Program-made: the position numbers and the translations under genes
The notes under the pieces: generated by a model
Told to the model about the DNA's origin: nothing
Databases searched by the model: none
What the model saw: only the letters and a program-made list of their open reading frames with translations
Part shown: positions 23,544 to 32,107 of the stretch, one piece after another
How positions within the stretch are numbered: position 1 is the first letter of the stretch
Layout: each line of letters opens with the position of its first letter
From: Chthoniobacterales bacterium
Lineage (GTDB): Bacteria; Verrucomicrobiota; Verrucomicrobiia; Chthoniobacterales; DASVRZ01
Direction: 5' to 3'
Length of the DNA: 53,815 nt
Assembly: GCA_039930045.1 (NCBI GenBank)
Contig: JBDSQB010000013.1
Location: 1 to 53,815, forward strand

Positions 23544-24230
23544 TTAGCCGGTGATGAGGCGGTAGCCAATGCCGGGTTCGGTTTTGATGAGTCGGATGGA
23601 ACTCGGCTCGGGCTCCAATTTGTTGCGGAGGTGGTTGATGTAAACGCGCAGGTATTGGGCCTGGCCGCCGGCTTTGTCGCCCCAGACTTGGGTGAGGAGT
23701 TGTTTCTGGGTGACGATTTTCCCGGCGTGTTGCGCAAGGGTGCGGAGGACGGCGTATTCGGTGGCGGTGAGGCTGATTTCCGCTCCATCCAGATGAACGA
23801 GGTGCGCGGCGTAGTCGATCTGGAGCGGGCCGAGGGTGAAGGTGGACGACTTTTCGGGGTTGGCGGCGCGGCGCTGGATGACTCGTAGGCGGGCGAGCAG
23901 CTCGGCGGTGTTGAAGGGTTTGGTAACGTAGTCGTCGGCGCCGAGGTCGAGGGCGCGCACTTTGTCGTCGAAGGCGTCCTGCACGGAGAGGATGAGGACG
24001 GGGACGGGGGTCCATTCGCGCAGGCGCTGGAGGACGTCGAAGCCGGTGATGTCGGGCAGGCCGAGGTCGAGGAGGACGACGTCGGGCCGGTGATGGACGA
24101 CGGCGCGAAGTCCGTCGGTGCCGGTCTCGGCGTCGAAGACTTGATACGAGTCGGACTCCAATGCGAGCCGAAGGAGGCGGCGCATCTGGATTTCGTCGTC
24201 GATAACGACTGCGATGGGGCCGGGCTTCAT
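23544..24230 (-). CDS. kdpE: KdpE response regulator
   Basis: A 228-aa OmpR/PhoB-type regulator. The receiver has the acidic pocket (VVIDDEIQMRRLLR), phospho-acceptor Asp in VVLLDLGLPDITGF and Lys in DDYVTKPFNTAELLARL. The C-terminal winged helix has LTATEYAVLRTLAQHAGKIVTQ, split as usual into wing and recognition helix (QYLRVYINHLRNKLE). It is the last gene of the kdp operon and activates it under potassium limitation or salt stress. The start is the ATG at 24230; longer frames upstream read through the inverted repeat between kdpD and kdpE. Confidence 0.95.
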   Translation of the reverse strand: MKPGPIAVVIDDEIQMRRLLRLALESDSYQVFDAETGTDGLRAVVHHRPDVVLLDLGLPDITGFDVLQRLREWTPVPVLILSVQDAFDDKVRALDLGADDYVTKPFNTAELLARLRVIQRRAANPEKSSTFTLGPLQIDYAAHLVHLDGAEISLTATEYAVLRTLAQHAGKIVTQKQLLTQVWGDKAGGQAQYLRVYINHLRNKLEPEPSSIRLIKTEPGIGYRLITG

Positions 24231-24244
24231 GAGAAGACAGGATG

Positions 24245-24346
24245 AACCACAAAGAACGCAGAGAACACAGAGAATTTCAAGATGAGGCACCGTCTTGCTG
24301 GCTGGAAATCCATCTTCCTTTTGTGCTCTTTGCGTTCTTTGCGGTT
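24245..24346. repeat. Imperfect 27-bp inverted repeat between kdpD and kdpE
   Basis: Left arm 24245-24271 (AACCACAAAGAACGCAGAGA and on) and right arm 24320-24346 (rev. AACCGCAAAGAACGCAAAGA and on) match at 23 of 27 positions around a 48-base loop. Both arms belong to a very common interspersed oligonucleotide type of verrucomicrobial and planctomycete genomes. It lies inside the kdp transcript and would form a hairpin between the kinase and regulator genes. Confidence 0.8.
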
Positions 24347-24348
24347 AC

Positions 24349-27051
24349 TCAATCCTGCAAATGGCTCTGAATTTCCACGGGGAGGGCGATGCGGAAGCGG
24401 GTGCCGGTGGTGGGGGCGCTTTGCACGGTGATTTTGCCGCCGTGCGCTTCGACAAGGCCGCGCACGATGGACATGCCGAGTCCGAGGCCGCCGGAGGGGA
24501 CGCCTGCGCCGCGATAGAATTTCCGGAAAACGTGGTCGGGGTCGGCCATGTCGAGTCCGGGTCCGTCGTCCTCCACGCGCAGGATGAGTTCGTTGCCGCT
24601 GGCGGTGGGGCGAACGACGGCGCTGAGGATGATGCGCGTATGCGCCGGGGTGTAGAGGGCGGCGTTGGTGAGGAGGTTGGCGAGGCATTGCTCGATGAGC
24701 GGGAAATCGAGGCGCACCATCGGGGTGTCGGGGGCGAGTTCGATCTGAACCTTGTGCTGGGCGAGCCGGGTTTCGAGATGCTCCAGGGCGGAGTCGAGCA
24801 ACTCGCGGAGTTCGCCCCATTCCTTGTGCGGCTGGAGCAGGCCGCTCTCGATGCGGGTCATGTCGAGGAGGTTGTTCACGACTCGGGTGAGGCGTTGCGC
24901 TCCGAGTCCGATCTCGCTCAGAGCGGCGTCGCGGCTGATGGGAGAAATGCCGGGTTGCATGGCCATCTCGGCGGCGCTGGAGATGGCGGCGAGCGGGGTT
25001 TTTAATTCGTGCGAGACGCTGTCGAGGAGGGTTTTGCGCAGCCGCTCGGACTCGGCCAGTATCTTCGATTGATGGGCCAGCGTGGCGAGGTTTTCCTGTT
25101 CGATGGAGACGGCGATCTGGGTGGAAAAGGTGAGGAGCATTTCCATTTCGTCGAGCTCGAGCGACTGGGCCTGGAGGGGGCGCAACGCCATGACGCCGAT
25201 GGTGTGGCCGGCGGTTTGCAGGGGCACAAAGGTCTGCTCGGCCTGGCCCAGGGTGTTGGTGAAACGTCCGGCGGGTTTGCCGTTCTGATACGCCCACGAC
25301 GCGACGGCTTCCTCGTTTTCGCTCAGGCCGAACGGGTTCGGGTAGGTGGTGAAAGTGTTGTCGTCGTTCGGCAGCAGGAAACTGGTCTGTACGGAAAACA
25401 AGGCGTCGATCTGTTTCGCAGCGGCCGCGAGGGCGACATCGATGCTGGTGGCGCTGGCGAGGGATTTGAGGAGCTGGTTGACGGCGGTCGTTTTATTTTC
25501 CCGGCGACGCTCGGCGGCCTCGCGTTCGCGCAACCGGCTGGTGACGCTGCCCATGATGACGGCGACGACGATGAACATGGCGAGCATGAGCCCGTCCTCG
25601 AGCTGGCTGACGGAAAAGGTGAAGATCGGCGGGATGAAAAAGATGTCCCAGCAGAGTGCGCTCAGACACGCCGCAGCGACGACCGGCCCACGGCGAAAGC
25701 GCAGCGCGAGCAGGACGACGGCGAGCAGGTAAATGAGCGAGACGGTGTCGTAACCCGCGACGCCGACGATGAACCAGCCGATGACGGTAAGCACGCCGAT
25801 GGTGCCGAACGTCCAGGCGTATTCGGCCCACGGAATGGGCTGCGGCTCGACTTTGATAGGAATGGAACCCGCCTTGTTTTCATTGCGAACGATGTAGATG
25901 TCGATGTCGCCGCTGGTGCGAATGAGCTGGTCCACGAGCGACCCGCCGCGCAGGAAATCGAGCACGGAATGGCGCGCCGGCTTGCCGACAACGATCTGGG
26001 TGACCTTGTGCTGACGCGCCGTGCGCAGGAGCGTCTCGGGGATGTTTTCGCCGGTGGTGAGGATGACTTCCGCGCCGAGTTCGCGGGCCAGCGCGAGGTT
26101 TTTCTGAACGGAGTTCTTGGCCGTCTCGCCGAGCGCCTGCGTGGGATCGACATAGACCGCGATCCATGATGCATTCGACGCGGCGGCCACCCGGCGGGTC
26201 CAGCGAATGAGGGTCGCGGAGGACGGACTCGGGCCGACGGCGACGAGGAGCCGCTCGCCCGCGCGGGCGGGTCCGCCGATCTGCGTGGCATGCTGGAGGC
26301 CGCGGAGTTTGCGATCGACGGTTTCCGCCGTGTAGCGGAGGGCCATTTCGCGAAGCGCGACGAGGTTGCCTTCCTTGAAAAAATTCTGCGTGGCAGCAGC
26401 AGCGCGGTCGCCGAGATAGACTTTGCCGTCGGCGAGCCGCTTGAGGAGTTGCTCCGGTGTGAGATCGACTAACTCGATTTCATCCGCCTGATCGAGAATG
26501 GAGTCGGGCACCGTTTCGTGCACGGGCGCGCCGGTGATTTGCCGTACGAGATCGACGCGGCTCTCGATGTGCTGGACGTTGAGCGTGCTATAAACATTGA
26601 TGCCAGCGTCGAGGAGTTCGAGCACGTCCTGGCAGCGCTTCGGGTGGCGCGAACCGGGAACGTTGGTGTGCGCAAGCTCGTCCACGAGGACGATGTTAGG
26701 ATGCGCCGCGAGGATGCCGTCGAGGTCCATTTCCTCCATCTGGACGTCGCGATAGGAAAGGCGCTGGCGCGGTTGCAGTGGGAGGTTTTCTAGCAGCGCC
26801 AGCGTTTCGACGCGACCGTGATGCTCGACCACACCGACGAGGACTTTCACTCCCGCCGCCTGCCGCGCGTGACCCGCCTGGAGCATGGCGTAGGTTTTTC
26901 CGACGCCGGGACACATCCCGAGATAGATTTTCAGCTTGCCCCGGCGCGAGCGTTCCTCACCGGCACGAATGCTGGCGAGGAGTTCATCGGGATCGGGGCG
27001 CTCAGGATCACTCACAGCTCCTGATAGCTTTCCAGAAGCCGGAACAAACAC
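24349..27051 (-). CDS. kdpD: KdpD sensor histidine kinase
   Basis: A 900-aa potassium/turgor sensor. Order: KdpD nucleotide-binding domain (Walker A GMCPGVGKTYAML, LVDELAHTNVPGSRHPKR), a universal-stress-like domain (about 250-375), four membrane segments (about 400-500), GAF-like linker, HisKA (SVSHELKTPLAAISSAAEM, phospho-His near residue 680) and ATPase domain (NLLTNAALYTPAHTRI, VEDDGPGLDMAD, GLGLGMSIVRGLVEAHGG). It phosphorylates KdpE. The GTG at 27049-27051 is used, but the GTG at 27013-27015 (VSDPERPDPDELL) is as likely. The stop is 119 bases from the kdpE start, with the inverted repeat between them. Confidence 0.95.
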   Translation of the reverse strand: MFVPASGKLSGAVSDPERPDPDELLASIRAGEERSRRGKLKIYLGMCPGVGKTYAMLQAGHARQAAGVKVLVGVVEHHGRVETLALLENLPLQPRQRLSYRDVQMEEMDLDGILAAHPNIVLVDELAHTNVPGSRHPKRCQDVLELLDAGINVYSTLNVQHIESRVDLVRQITGAPVHETVPDSILDQADEIELVDLTPEQLLKRLADGKVYLGDRAAAATQNFFKEGNLVALREMALRYTAETVDRKLRGLQHATQIGGPARAGERLLVAVGPSPSSATLIRWTRRVAAASNASWIAVYVDPTQALGETAKNSVQKNLALARELGAEVILTTGENIPETLLRTARQHKVTQIVVGKPARHSVLDFLRGGSLVDQLIRTSGDIDIYIVRNENKAGSIPIKVEPQPIPWAEYAWTFGTIGVLTVIGWFIVGVAGYDTVSLIYLLAVVLLALRFRRGPVVAAACLSALCWDIFFIPPIFTFSVSQLEDGLMLAMFIVVAVIMGSVTSRLREREAAERRRENKTTAVNQLLKSLASATSIDVALAAAAKQIDALFSVQTSFLLPNDDNTFTTYPNPFGLSENEEAVASWAYQNGKPAGRFTNTLGQAEQTFVPLQTAGHTIGVMALRPLQAQSLELDEMEMLLTFSTQIAVSIEQENLATLAHQSKILAESERLRKTLLDSVSHELKTPLAAISSAAEMAMQPGISPISRDAALSEIGLGAQRLTRVVNNLLDMTRIESGLLQPHKEWGELRELLDSALEHLETRLAQHKVQIELAPDTPMVRLDFPLIEQCLANLLTNAALYTPAHTRIILSAVVRPTASGNELILRVEDDGPGLDMADPDHVFRKFYRGAGVPSGGLGLGMSIVRGLVEAHGGKITVQSAPTTGTRFRIALPVEIQSHLQD

Positions 27052-27094
27052 AATTGAAAGCTTTTTCTCAGAAAGTGGCTCAACGCTTTTGGAG

Positions 27095-27520
27095 TTAGAT
27101 AATGATCACTACAGAGTCCGCAACTTTTCTTTGTAGTTGTTCTGCTAGCGGAAGTTTCCAAGTCAGCGAAAGCCGGGAGCGTAAAGAGCGTCCGGTCACA
27201 AAGTAACGAATGTTCATGGCCTTGGAGATTCTAACCAAGGCTTGAAGAACATCGCCATTTTCTACAATCACTGTCGCCCCCAATTTTCGCGCATGAGCCA
27301 AATCGGCCTCGGGAACCGGATGACGGGTGGCAGCCGTCCGGTAATGCAGAGTGAGCTGCTGCCGCACATGCACCACCACAAAAGTGCAGTGGAAATGCTC
27401 CGCAAGGCCCGCGCTCCGCTCTAGTAGATTCCGTGAGTTGGGACTCCGACTGGAGATTGCAAGCATCAGGTTGCCAGAGCCTTCCGCCGACGGCTGCACA
27501 ATGCTAGTGACCTGACTCAT
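27095..27520 (-). CDS. Universal stress protein-like domain protein in the kdp operon
   Basis: A 141-aa protein with a nucleotide-binding alpha/beta fold: GNLMLAISSRSPNSRNLLERSAGLAEHF, FVVVHVRQQLTLHYR, GATVIVENGDVLQALVRISKA and NIRYFVTGRSLRSR. This matches the stress-protein module within KdpD, where the Asn- and Arg-rich C-terminal block senses nucleotide or signals. It is encoded as a separate polypeptide 43 bases upstream of kdpD and overlaps a 51-aa membrane ORF by 17 bases. A split or duplicated sensor module, or a regulator of the KdpD kinase, is the likely role. Confidence 0.8.
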   Translation of the reverse strand: MSQVTSIVQPSAEGSGNLMLAISSRSPNSRNLLERSAGLAEHFHCTFVVVHVRQQLTLHYRTAATRHPVPEADLAHARKLGATVIVENGDVLQALVRISKAMNIRYFVTGRSLRSRLSLTWKLPLAEQLQRKVADSVVIII

Positions 27521-27659
27521 AAATTCTTTTTTTGAGCAACCGCGCGCATTTCTTGGTCATGCGAACCAGCGGCGCACCATAGATCCACCAGTAGAGAGGA
27601 AGCGTGAGTGCGCAGCCTGCCGTTATTAGAACAGCGAGGACTCCTTGCAAGATTTGCAC
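27504..27659 (-). CDS. Small membrane protein in the kdp operon, 51 aa
   Basis: A GTG-initiated ORF (27657-27659) between kdpC and the stress-protein gene, 51 aa. An N-terminal hydrophobic helix (ILQGVLAVLITAGCALTLPL, then YWWIYG) is followed by a basic tail (VRMTKKCARLLKKR). The orientation would be N-out or with the basic tail in the cytoplasm. Its stop overlaps the next ATG by 17 bases, so translation is likely coupled. It is not recognisable as KdpF, which is shorter (about 29 aa) and encoded before kdpA in enterobacteria, but it could take a similar stabilising role in the KdpABC complex. An in-frame stop precedes the GTG, so no longer form exists; no Shine-Dalgarno sequence is seen. Confidence 0.55.
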   Translation of the reverse strand: MQILQGVLAVLITAGCALTLPLYWWIYGAPLVRMTKKCARLLKKRIYESGH

Positions 27660-27714
27660 AGACTATGACGGCGAAGTTCAAACAACTTTAAAATATTAGT
27701 TTCTCGGGGGCGTC

Positions 27715-28266
27715 TCACATTTGGTCAACGGCGAGGTTAAGCTCTAAAACATTCACCCGTGGATCTCCGAAAATGCCAAACTGCGGCCGCTCGATCCGAG
27801 CCTCGACTAACATCGTGAGCTTCTCCATTTGATTGGCATCGTAATGGCGCGCGGCAGCGACGCGGGCGATTTGATAACGGGCCGCCTCGGGCGAAATGTG
27901 CGGGTCGAGTCCGCTGCCGGACGCGTAGAGCAGATCGGGGGGAATGTTAGTTCCATTGCCCAAAGCCTCGCGCCGGGCGGCGACGGCATCGGCGAGCGAT
28001 TTGCTGAGGATGCCCTGATTGCTGGCACCCGAGGAGACAGTGGCGTAATCGCCCGCCGACGGACGCGGCCAGAAGTATTTCGCGTCGGTCGTTTTCTGCG
28101 CGAGCAGACTGGAGCCGACGAGTTTTCCGTTGAGCACGATCAGACTCCCATCGGCGTTTTTGGTGAAGATCGACTCGGAGAGAAGGGTCATCGCCACGGG
28201 ATAAACGATGCCGGTAAGGATGGATAGAACCAGGAAGACGCGCAGGGCGGTGAGGATGTTTTTCAT
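27715..28266 (-). CDS. kdpC: Potassium-transporting ATPase KdpC subunit
   Basis: A 183-aa subunit with an N-terminal membrane helix (ALRVFLVLSILTGIVYPVAM) and a periplasmic domain carrying the family blocks GSLIVLNGKLVGSSLLAQ, YFWPRPSAGDY, NIPPDLLYASGSGLDPHIS and ARYQIARVAAAR. It links KdpA and KdpB in the high-affinity potassium pump. It follows kdpB by 5 bases. Confidence 0.95.
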   Translation of the reverse strand: MKNILTALRVFLVLSILTGIVYPVAMTLLSESIFTKNADGSLIVLNGKLVGSSLLAQKTTDAKYFWPRPSAGDYATVSSGASNQGILSKSLADAVAARREALGNGTNIPPDLLYASGSGLDPHISPEAARYQIARVAAARHYDANQMEKLTMLVEARIERPQFGIFGDPRVNVLELNLAVDQM

Positions 28267-28271
28267 AGGAG

Positions 28272-30326
28272 TTAGACGAGGTGAGTGGCGACGAGAATGA
28301 GATCGATCAGCTTGATTCCAGCAAAGGGTGCTAACAATCCGCCGAGGCCGTAGATGAAGAGGTTGCGCTGGAGAATGGAGGCCGCGCCGAGCGCTTTGTA
28401 AGCGACGCCGCGCAGAGCCAGCGGGATGAGCGCGACGATAATGAGCGCGTTGAAAATCACCGCGCTGAGGATGGCGCTCTCCGACGAGTGGAGTTGCATA
28501 ATATTCAGCGCCGCGAGCGGGCCGGGTTTGCCTGCGACGGCGTAGAGGCCGACGAACATCGCGGGCAGAATGGCGAAGTATTTTGCGACGTCATTCGCTA
28601 TGCTGAATGTGGTGAGTGCGCCACGAGTCATGAGGAGTTGCTTCCCAATCTCGACGATCTCGATGAGCTTCGTCGGATTACTATCGAGGTCCACCATGTT
28701 GCCAGCCTCGCGGGCGGCTTGCGTGCCGGTGTTCATCGCGACGCCGACATCGGCCTGGGCGAGCGCCGGTGCATCGTTAGTACCATCACCAGCCATTGCG
28801 ACTAACTTGCCGGCGGCTTGTTCCTCTCGAATGCGGGCGAGCTTCTGCTCCGGCGTGGCCTGGGCCATGAAATCATCGACGCCCGCCTCGGCTGCAATCG
28901 CGGCGGCGGTGAGCGGATTGTCGCCCGTGACCATGACCGTGCGGATGCCCATTTTGCGCAATTGCTGGAAGCGTTCCTGGATGCCGCCCTTGACCATGTC
29001 CTTGAGTTTCACCACGCCCAAAATGCGGTTTCCCTCGCTGACGACGAGCGGAGTTCCACCCGACTTGGCGACGTCATCGACCGCGGTGGCGACTGCGGAC
29101 GGATAGACGCCGCCGTTGTTCTCGACGTGTTTCCTAACCTCGGCGGAAGCACCTTTGCGCAGCGCGCGGACGATTTTTCCATGGCCGTCGTGCAGATCGA
29201 CGCCGCTCATGCGTGTCTCGGCGGTGAAGGGAATAAACTGACCGATGATTTCCGTGGCGTGGATGGCGCGCAGGTTAAATTTCTCTTTCGCTAGTACCAC
29301 GATGGAGCGTCCCTCGGGAGTCTCGTCAGCAAGCGAGGAATATTGCGCTGCCTCGGCGAGCTGCTGCTCGGTAACACCGGGAGCCGGATACAAATCGGAG
29401 GCCATGCGATTGCCTAACGTGATGGTGCCCGTTTTATCTAACAAAAGAACGTCCACATCGCCTGCCGCCTCGACGGCGCGACCGCTCATGGAAAGAACAT
29501 TGCGACGCATCAAGCGGTCGATGCCACTGATTCCAATGGCACTCAAAAGTCCGCCAATGGTTGTGGGAATGAGGCAGACTAACAATGAGACCAGGACGGG
29601 GATGCTAACATTCACCATGTTGGTCTGGCCTGCGGCTTTTTCGCTGTAGTGCGCGAAGCTGGGCAGCGTGAAGACGGCGAAAAGAAAGACGACCGTGAGG
29701 CTGACCAGCAAAATGCCGAGTGCGATTTCATTGGGAGTCTTTTGACGTTCCGCGCCTTCTACCAGCGAGATCATGCGGTCCAGAAACGACTCGCCGGGTT
29801 CCGAGGTGATCCGAATGAGAATGCGGTCGCTGAGGACTTTGGTTCCACCCGTGACAGCGCTGCGGTCGCCGCCGCTTTCGCGAATCACCGGGGCAGATTC
29901 GCCGGTAATGGCCGATTCATCCACGCTGGCGATGCCCTCGATGACGTCTCCATCGGAGGGAATGATGTCGCCCATTTCACAGACGACGGTGTCGCCTTTG
30001 CGCAGCTCGGCGGACGGCACCTGGATCTCTTTTCCAGAGGTAATTTTGCGAGCAATCGTCTTCGTCCGCATCTTGCGTAACGTGTCGGCCTGGGCCTTGC
30101 CGCGACCTTCCGCCATGGCCTCAGCGAAGTTGGCAAAGAGGACGGTGAACCAGAGCCAGACCGCTATCTGGATGTTAAACGAGGTCGGCGTTTTGGTTAG
30201 GAGTGCGGTGGTTAGGATGGCGCCGATGAAGACGACAAACATGACGGGATTTTTCCACTGCACACGCGGGTCGAGCTTCTTGAAGCTCTCGACGATGGCT
30301 GGAATGATGAGTTTTTGGTCGAACAT
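28272..30326 (-). CDS. kdpB: Potassium-transporting ATPase KdpB subunit
   Basis: A 684-aa P-type ATPase subunit. The phosphorylated Asp lies in [18 protein letters not shown], the TGES loop in [16 protein letters not shown], the nucleotide domain in [13 protein letters not shown], and the hinge in [19 protein letters not shown], all intact. Six to seven membrane segments are visible. It couples ATP hydrolysis to potassium movement through KdpA. It lies 18 bases after kdpA. The coding frame uses GTTAG in two different codon phases (LLA and VR contexts), part of the pentamer excess noted below. Confidence 0.97.
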   Translation of the reverse strand: MFDQKLIIPAIVESFKKLDPRVQWKNPVMFVVFIGAILTTALLTKTPTSFNIQIAVWLWFTVLFANFAEAMAEGRGKAQADTLRKMRTKTIARKITSGKEIQVPSAELRKGDTVVCEMGDIIPSDGDVIEGIASVDESAITGESAPVIRESGGDRSAVTGGTKVLSDRILIRITSEPGESFLDRMISLVEGAERQKTPNEIALGILLVSLTVVFLFAVFTLPSFAHYSEKAAGQTNMVNVSIPVLVSLLVCLIPTTIGGLLSAIGISGIDRLMRRNVLSMSGRAVEAAGDVDVLLLDKTGTITLGNRMASDLYPAPGVTEQQLAEAAQYSSLADETPEGRSIVVLAKEKFNLRAIHATEIIGQFIPFTAETRMSGVDLHDGHGKIVRALRKGASAEVRKHVENNGGVYPSAVATAVDDVAKSGGTPLVVSEGNRILGVVKLKDMVKGGIQERFQQLRKMGIRTVMVTGDNPLTAAAIAAEAGVDDFMAQATPEQKLARIREEQAAGKLVAMAGDGTNDAPALAQADVGVAMNTGTQAAREAGNMVDLDSNPTKLIEIVEIGKQLLMTRGALTTFSIANDVAKYFAILPAMFVGLYAVAGKPGPLAALNIMQLHSSESAILSAVIFNALIIVALIPLALRGVAYKALGAASILQRNLFIYGLGGLLAPFAGIKLIDLILVATHLV

Positions 30327-30344
30327 GAGAGTTGGATTGGAATG

Positions 30345-32021
30345 TTAGAAGGTTCTGCCGCTGGCCATCAGGAAATGCTCGATGACCGGCCCGAGGCATA
30401 GCACGGGAAAGAAGGTGAGCGCGCCGACGATGACGATGACGCCGATAAGCAAAATGACGAACGTGCCGCCCGTGGTCGGGAAGGTGCCCGCAGAGAATGG
30501 CGCGGTCTTTTTTTGTGCCAGCGATCCGGCGATGGCGAGCGCGGGAATGATGACGATGAAGCGCCCGACAAACATACAGATGGCGAGCGCGTAGTTATAC
30601 CACGGCGTGTTCACTGTGAGTCCGCCGAACGCACTTCCATTGTTATTGGCGGCGGAGGCGAAGGCGTAGAGAACCTCGGTTAAACCATGCGCACCCTGGT
30701 TGCCCAGACTGGAGGTGCCGTAGTCGTGGACCAATGAAATCGCGGAGCCGACTAACACAAAGGCGCACGGCGCGATGATGGCGAAAATGGCGAGCCGCAC
30801 CTCGCGGGCCTCGATTTTTTTCCCGAGATATTCCGGCGTTCGTCCGACCATTAGACCCGCGATGAAGACGGTCACGATGACGTGCATCAGGATGGTGTAA
30901 ACGCCCGTGCCGATGCCGCCGAAGACGCATTCGCCGAGGAGAATGTTAGTCACCGCCACCAGTCCCGCCAGCGGAGAAAGACTGTCGTGCATGGCGTTGA
31001 CCGAGCCATTGGAGGCGTCGGTGGTGGCCGTGGCCCAGAGGACGCTGTTCATGATGCCGAAGCGTGTTTCCTTGCCTTCCATCATGGGATGCGGCGCAGC
31101 GACTTCCGCCCACCAGGCAATGCCGAGACCGACGAGAAACAGAGCCATCATGGCCAGATAAATCGAGCGGCCCTGCTTTGGATTGCCGACGAATTTCCCG
31201 TAGGTGAAACAGCACGCGGCGGGCAGTGCGAGAATGGCCAGCATCTCGAGGAAGTTAGAAAACGGCGTCGGATTTTCGAAGGGATGCGCACTGTTAACAC
31301 CGAAGAAGCCGCCGCCGTTGGTTCCTAGCTGTTTGATCGCAATCTGCGACGCGGCGGGTCCGAGCGGAATCACCTGGGTCGTGCCGCTGAGGGTGGTCGC
31401 CTCGGCGTAAGGTTTGAAGGTTTGCACCACACCCTCGCCGACTAACACGACGGTGAAAAGGATCGCGAGCGGCAGTAAAATGTAGAGCGTCGAGCGCACC
31501 AGATCGGCCCAGAAGTTGCCGAGGTTGCCGGTGTTTTTGCGAGCCAGACCACGGGCCATCGCGACCATCACACCGAGCCCGACGGCAGCGGAGAGAAAAT
31601 TCTGCACGCCGAGCCCACCCATCTGCGTGAGATAACTCAAAGTCGCCTCACCAGAGTAAGCCTGCCAGTTGGTGTTGGTCACGAAGCTCACCGCCGTGTT
31701 CAGCGCGAGGGCAAAGGGGACGTTCGGCATCTTCGCCGGATTAAGCGGCAGACCGGCTTGGAAAAGTTGCAGCAGGAGAACGACGGCGATTCCTAACAAA
31801 TTGAAAAGCATCAGGGCCCAGGTGTATTGCTTCCAATTCATCTCCTCATCGAGCGTGATGCCGGAGAGTTTGTAGATGAGCCGCTCGACCGGGCCGAGAA
31901 TGGAGGTTAGGAAATTTCGCTCACCCGCCAGAACCTTCGCCATGAAACTTCCCAGAACGGGAGCGAGGCTGATCAGCGCGATCAGGTAGAGGAAACATTG
32001 GACGAGTTCGATGGACTTCAT
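30345..32021 (-). CDS. kdpA: Potassium-transporting ATPase KdpA subunit
   Basis: A 558-aa potassium-binding channel-like subunit with about ten membrane helices and four selectivity-filter-like loops, the best seen being QLGTNGGGFFGVNSAHPFE. The N-terminal LYLIALISLAPVLGSFMAKV and the start MKSIELVQ match the family. First gene of the kdp unit. No KdpF-type ORF lies before it; the next gene upstream is prfB, 86 bases away. Confidence 0.97.
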   Translation of the reverse strand: MKSIELVQCFLYLIALISLAPVLGSFMAKVLAGERNFLTSILGPVERLIYKLSGITLDEEMNWKQYTWALMLFNLLGIAVVLLLQLFQAGLPLNPAKMPNVPFALALNTAVSFVTNTNWQAYSGEATLSYLTQMGGLGVQNFLSAAVGLGVMVAMARGLARKNTGNLGNFWADLVRSTLYILLPLAILFTVVLVGEGVVQTFKPYAEATTLSGTTQVIPLGPAASQIAIKQLGTNGGGFFGVNSAHPFENPTPFSNFLEMLAILALPAACCFTYGKFVGNPKQGRSIYLAMMALFLVGLGIAWWAEVAAPHPMMEGKETRFGIMNSVLWATATTDASNGSVNAMHDSLSPLAGLVAVTNILLGECVFGGIGTGVYTILMHVIVTVFIAGLMVGRTPEYLGKKIEAREVRLAIFAIIAPCAFVLVGSAISLVHDYGTSSLGNQGAHGLTEVLYAFASAANNNGSAFGGLTVNTPWYNYALAICMFVGRFIVIIPALAIAGSLAQKKTAPFSAGTFPTTGGTFVILLIGVIVIVGALTFFPVLCLGPVIEHFLMASGRTF

Positions 32022-32076
32022 GCCACCAGAATGCGCCCTAACTCGAGTTCTAACTAATAAAGAGAAACGCCGCGCT

Positions 32077-32093
32077 CGTAAAAAAAACGTAAA
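32077..32093 (-). promoter_or_regulatory. Candidate KdpE operator upstream of kdpA
   Basis: On the minus strand TTTACG is repeated with an 11-bp step and joined by a run of T residues, TTTACGTTTTTTTTACG. As I recall it, the E. coli KdpE target is a similar T-rich pair of TTTA-like half sites. It lies 56-72 bases before the kdpA start. No clear -10 box could be picked out downstream. Confidence 0.5.
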
Positions 32094-32107
32094 CGCGTAC
32101 TAGCACT

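Noticed and set aside
23179-24252. N-terminal extension of the tyrosine phosphatase frame
   Set aside because: The extension is antisense to kdpE and passes through the hairpin element; the GTG at 23178 gives the right start for the family.
32022-32107. Cyclic di-AMP or other riboswitch before kdpA
   Set aside because: The gap to prfB is only 86 bases and the space is taken by the operator; no aptamer fold can fit.
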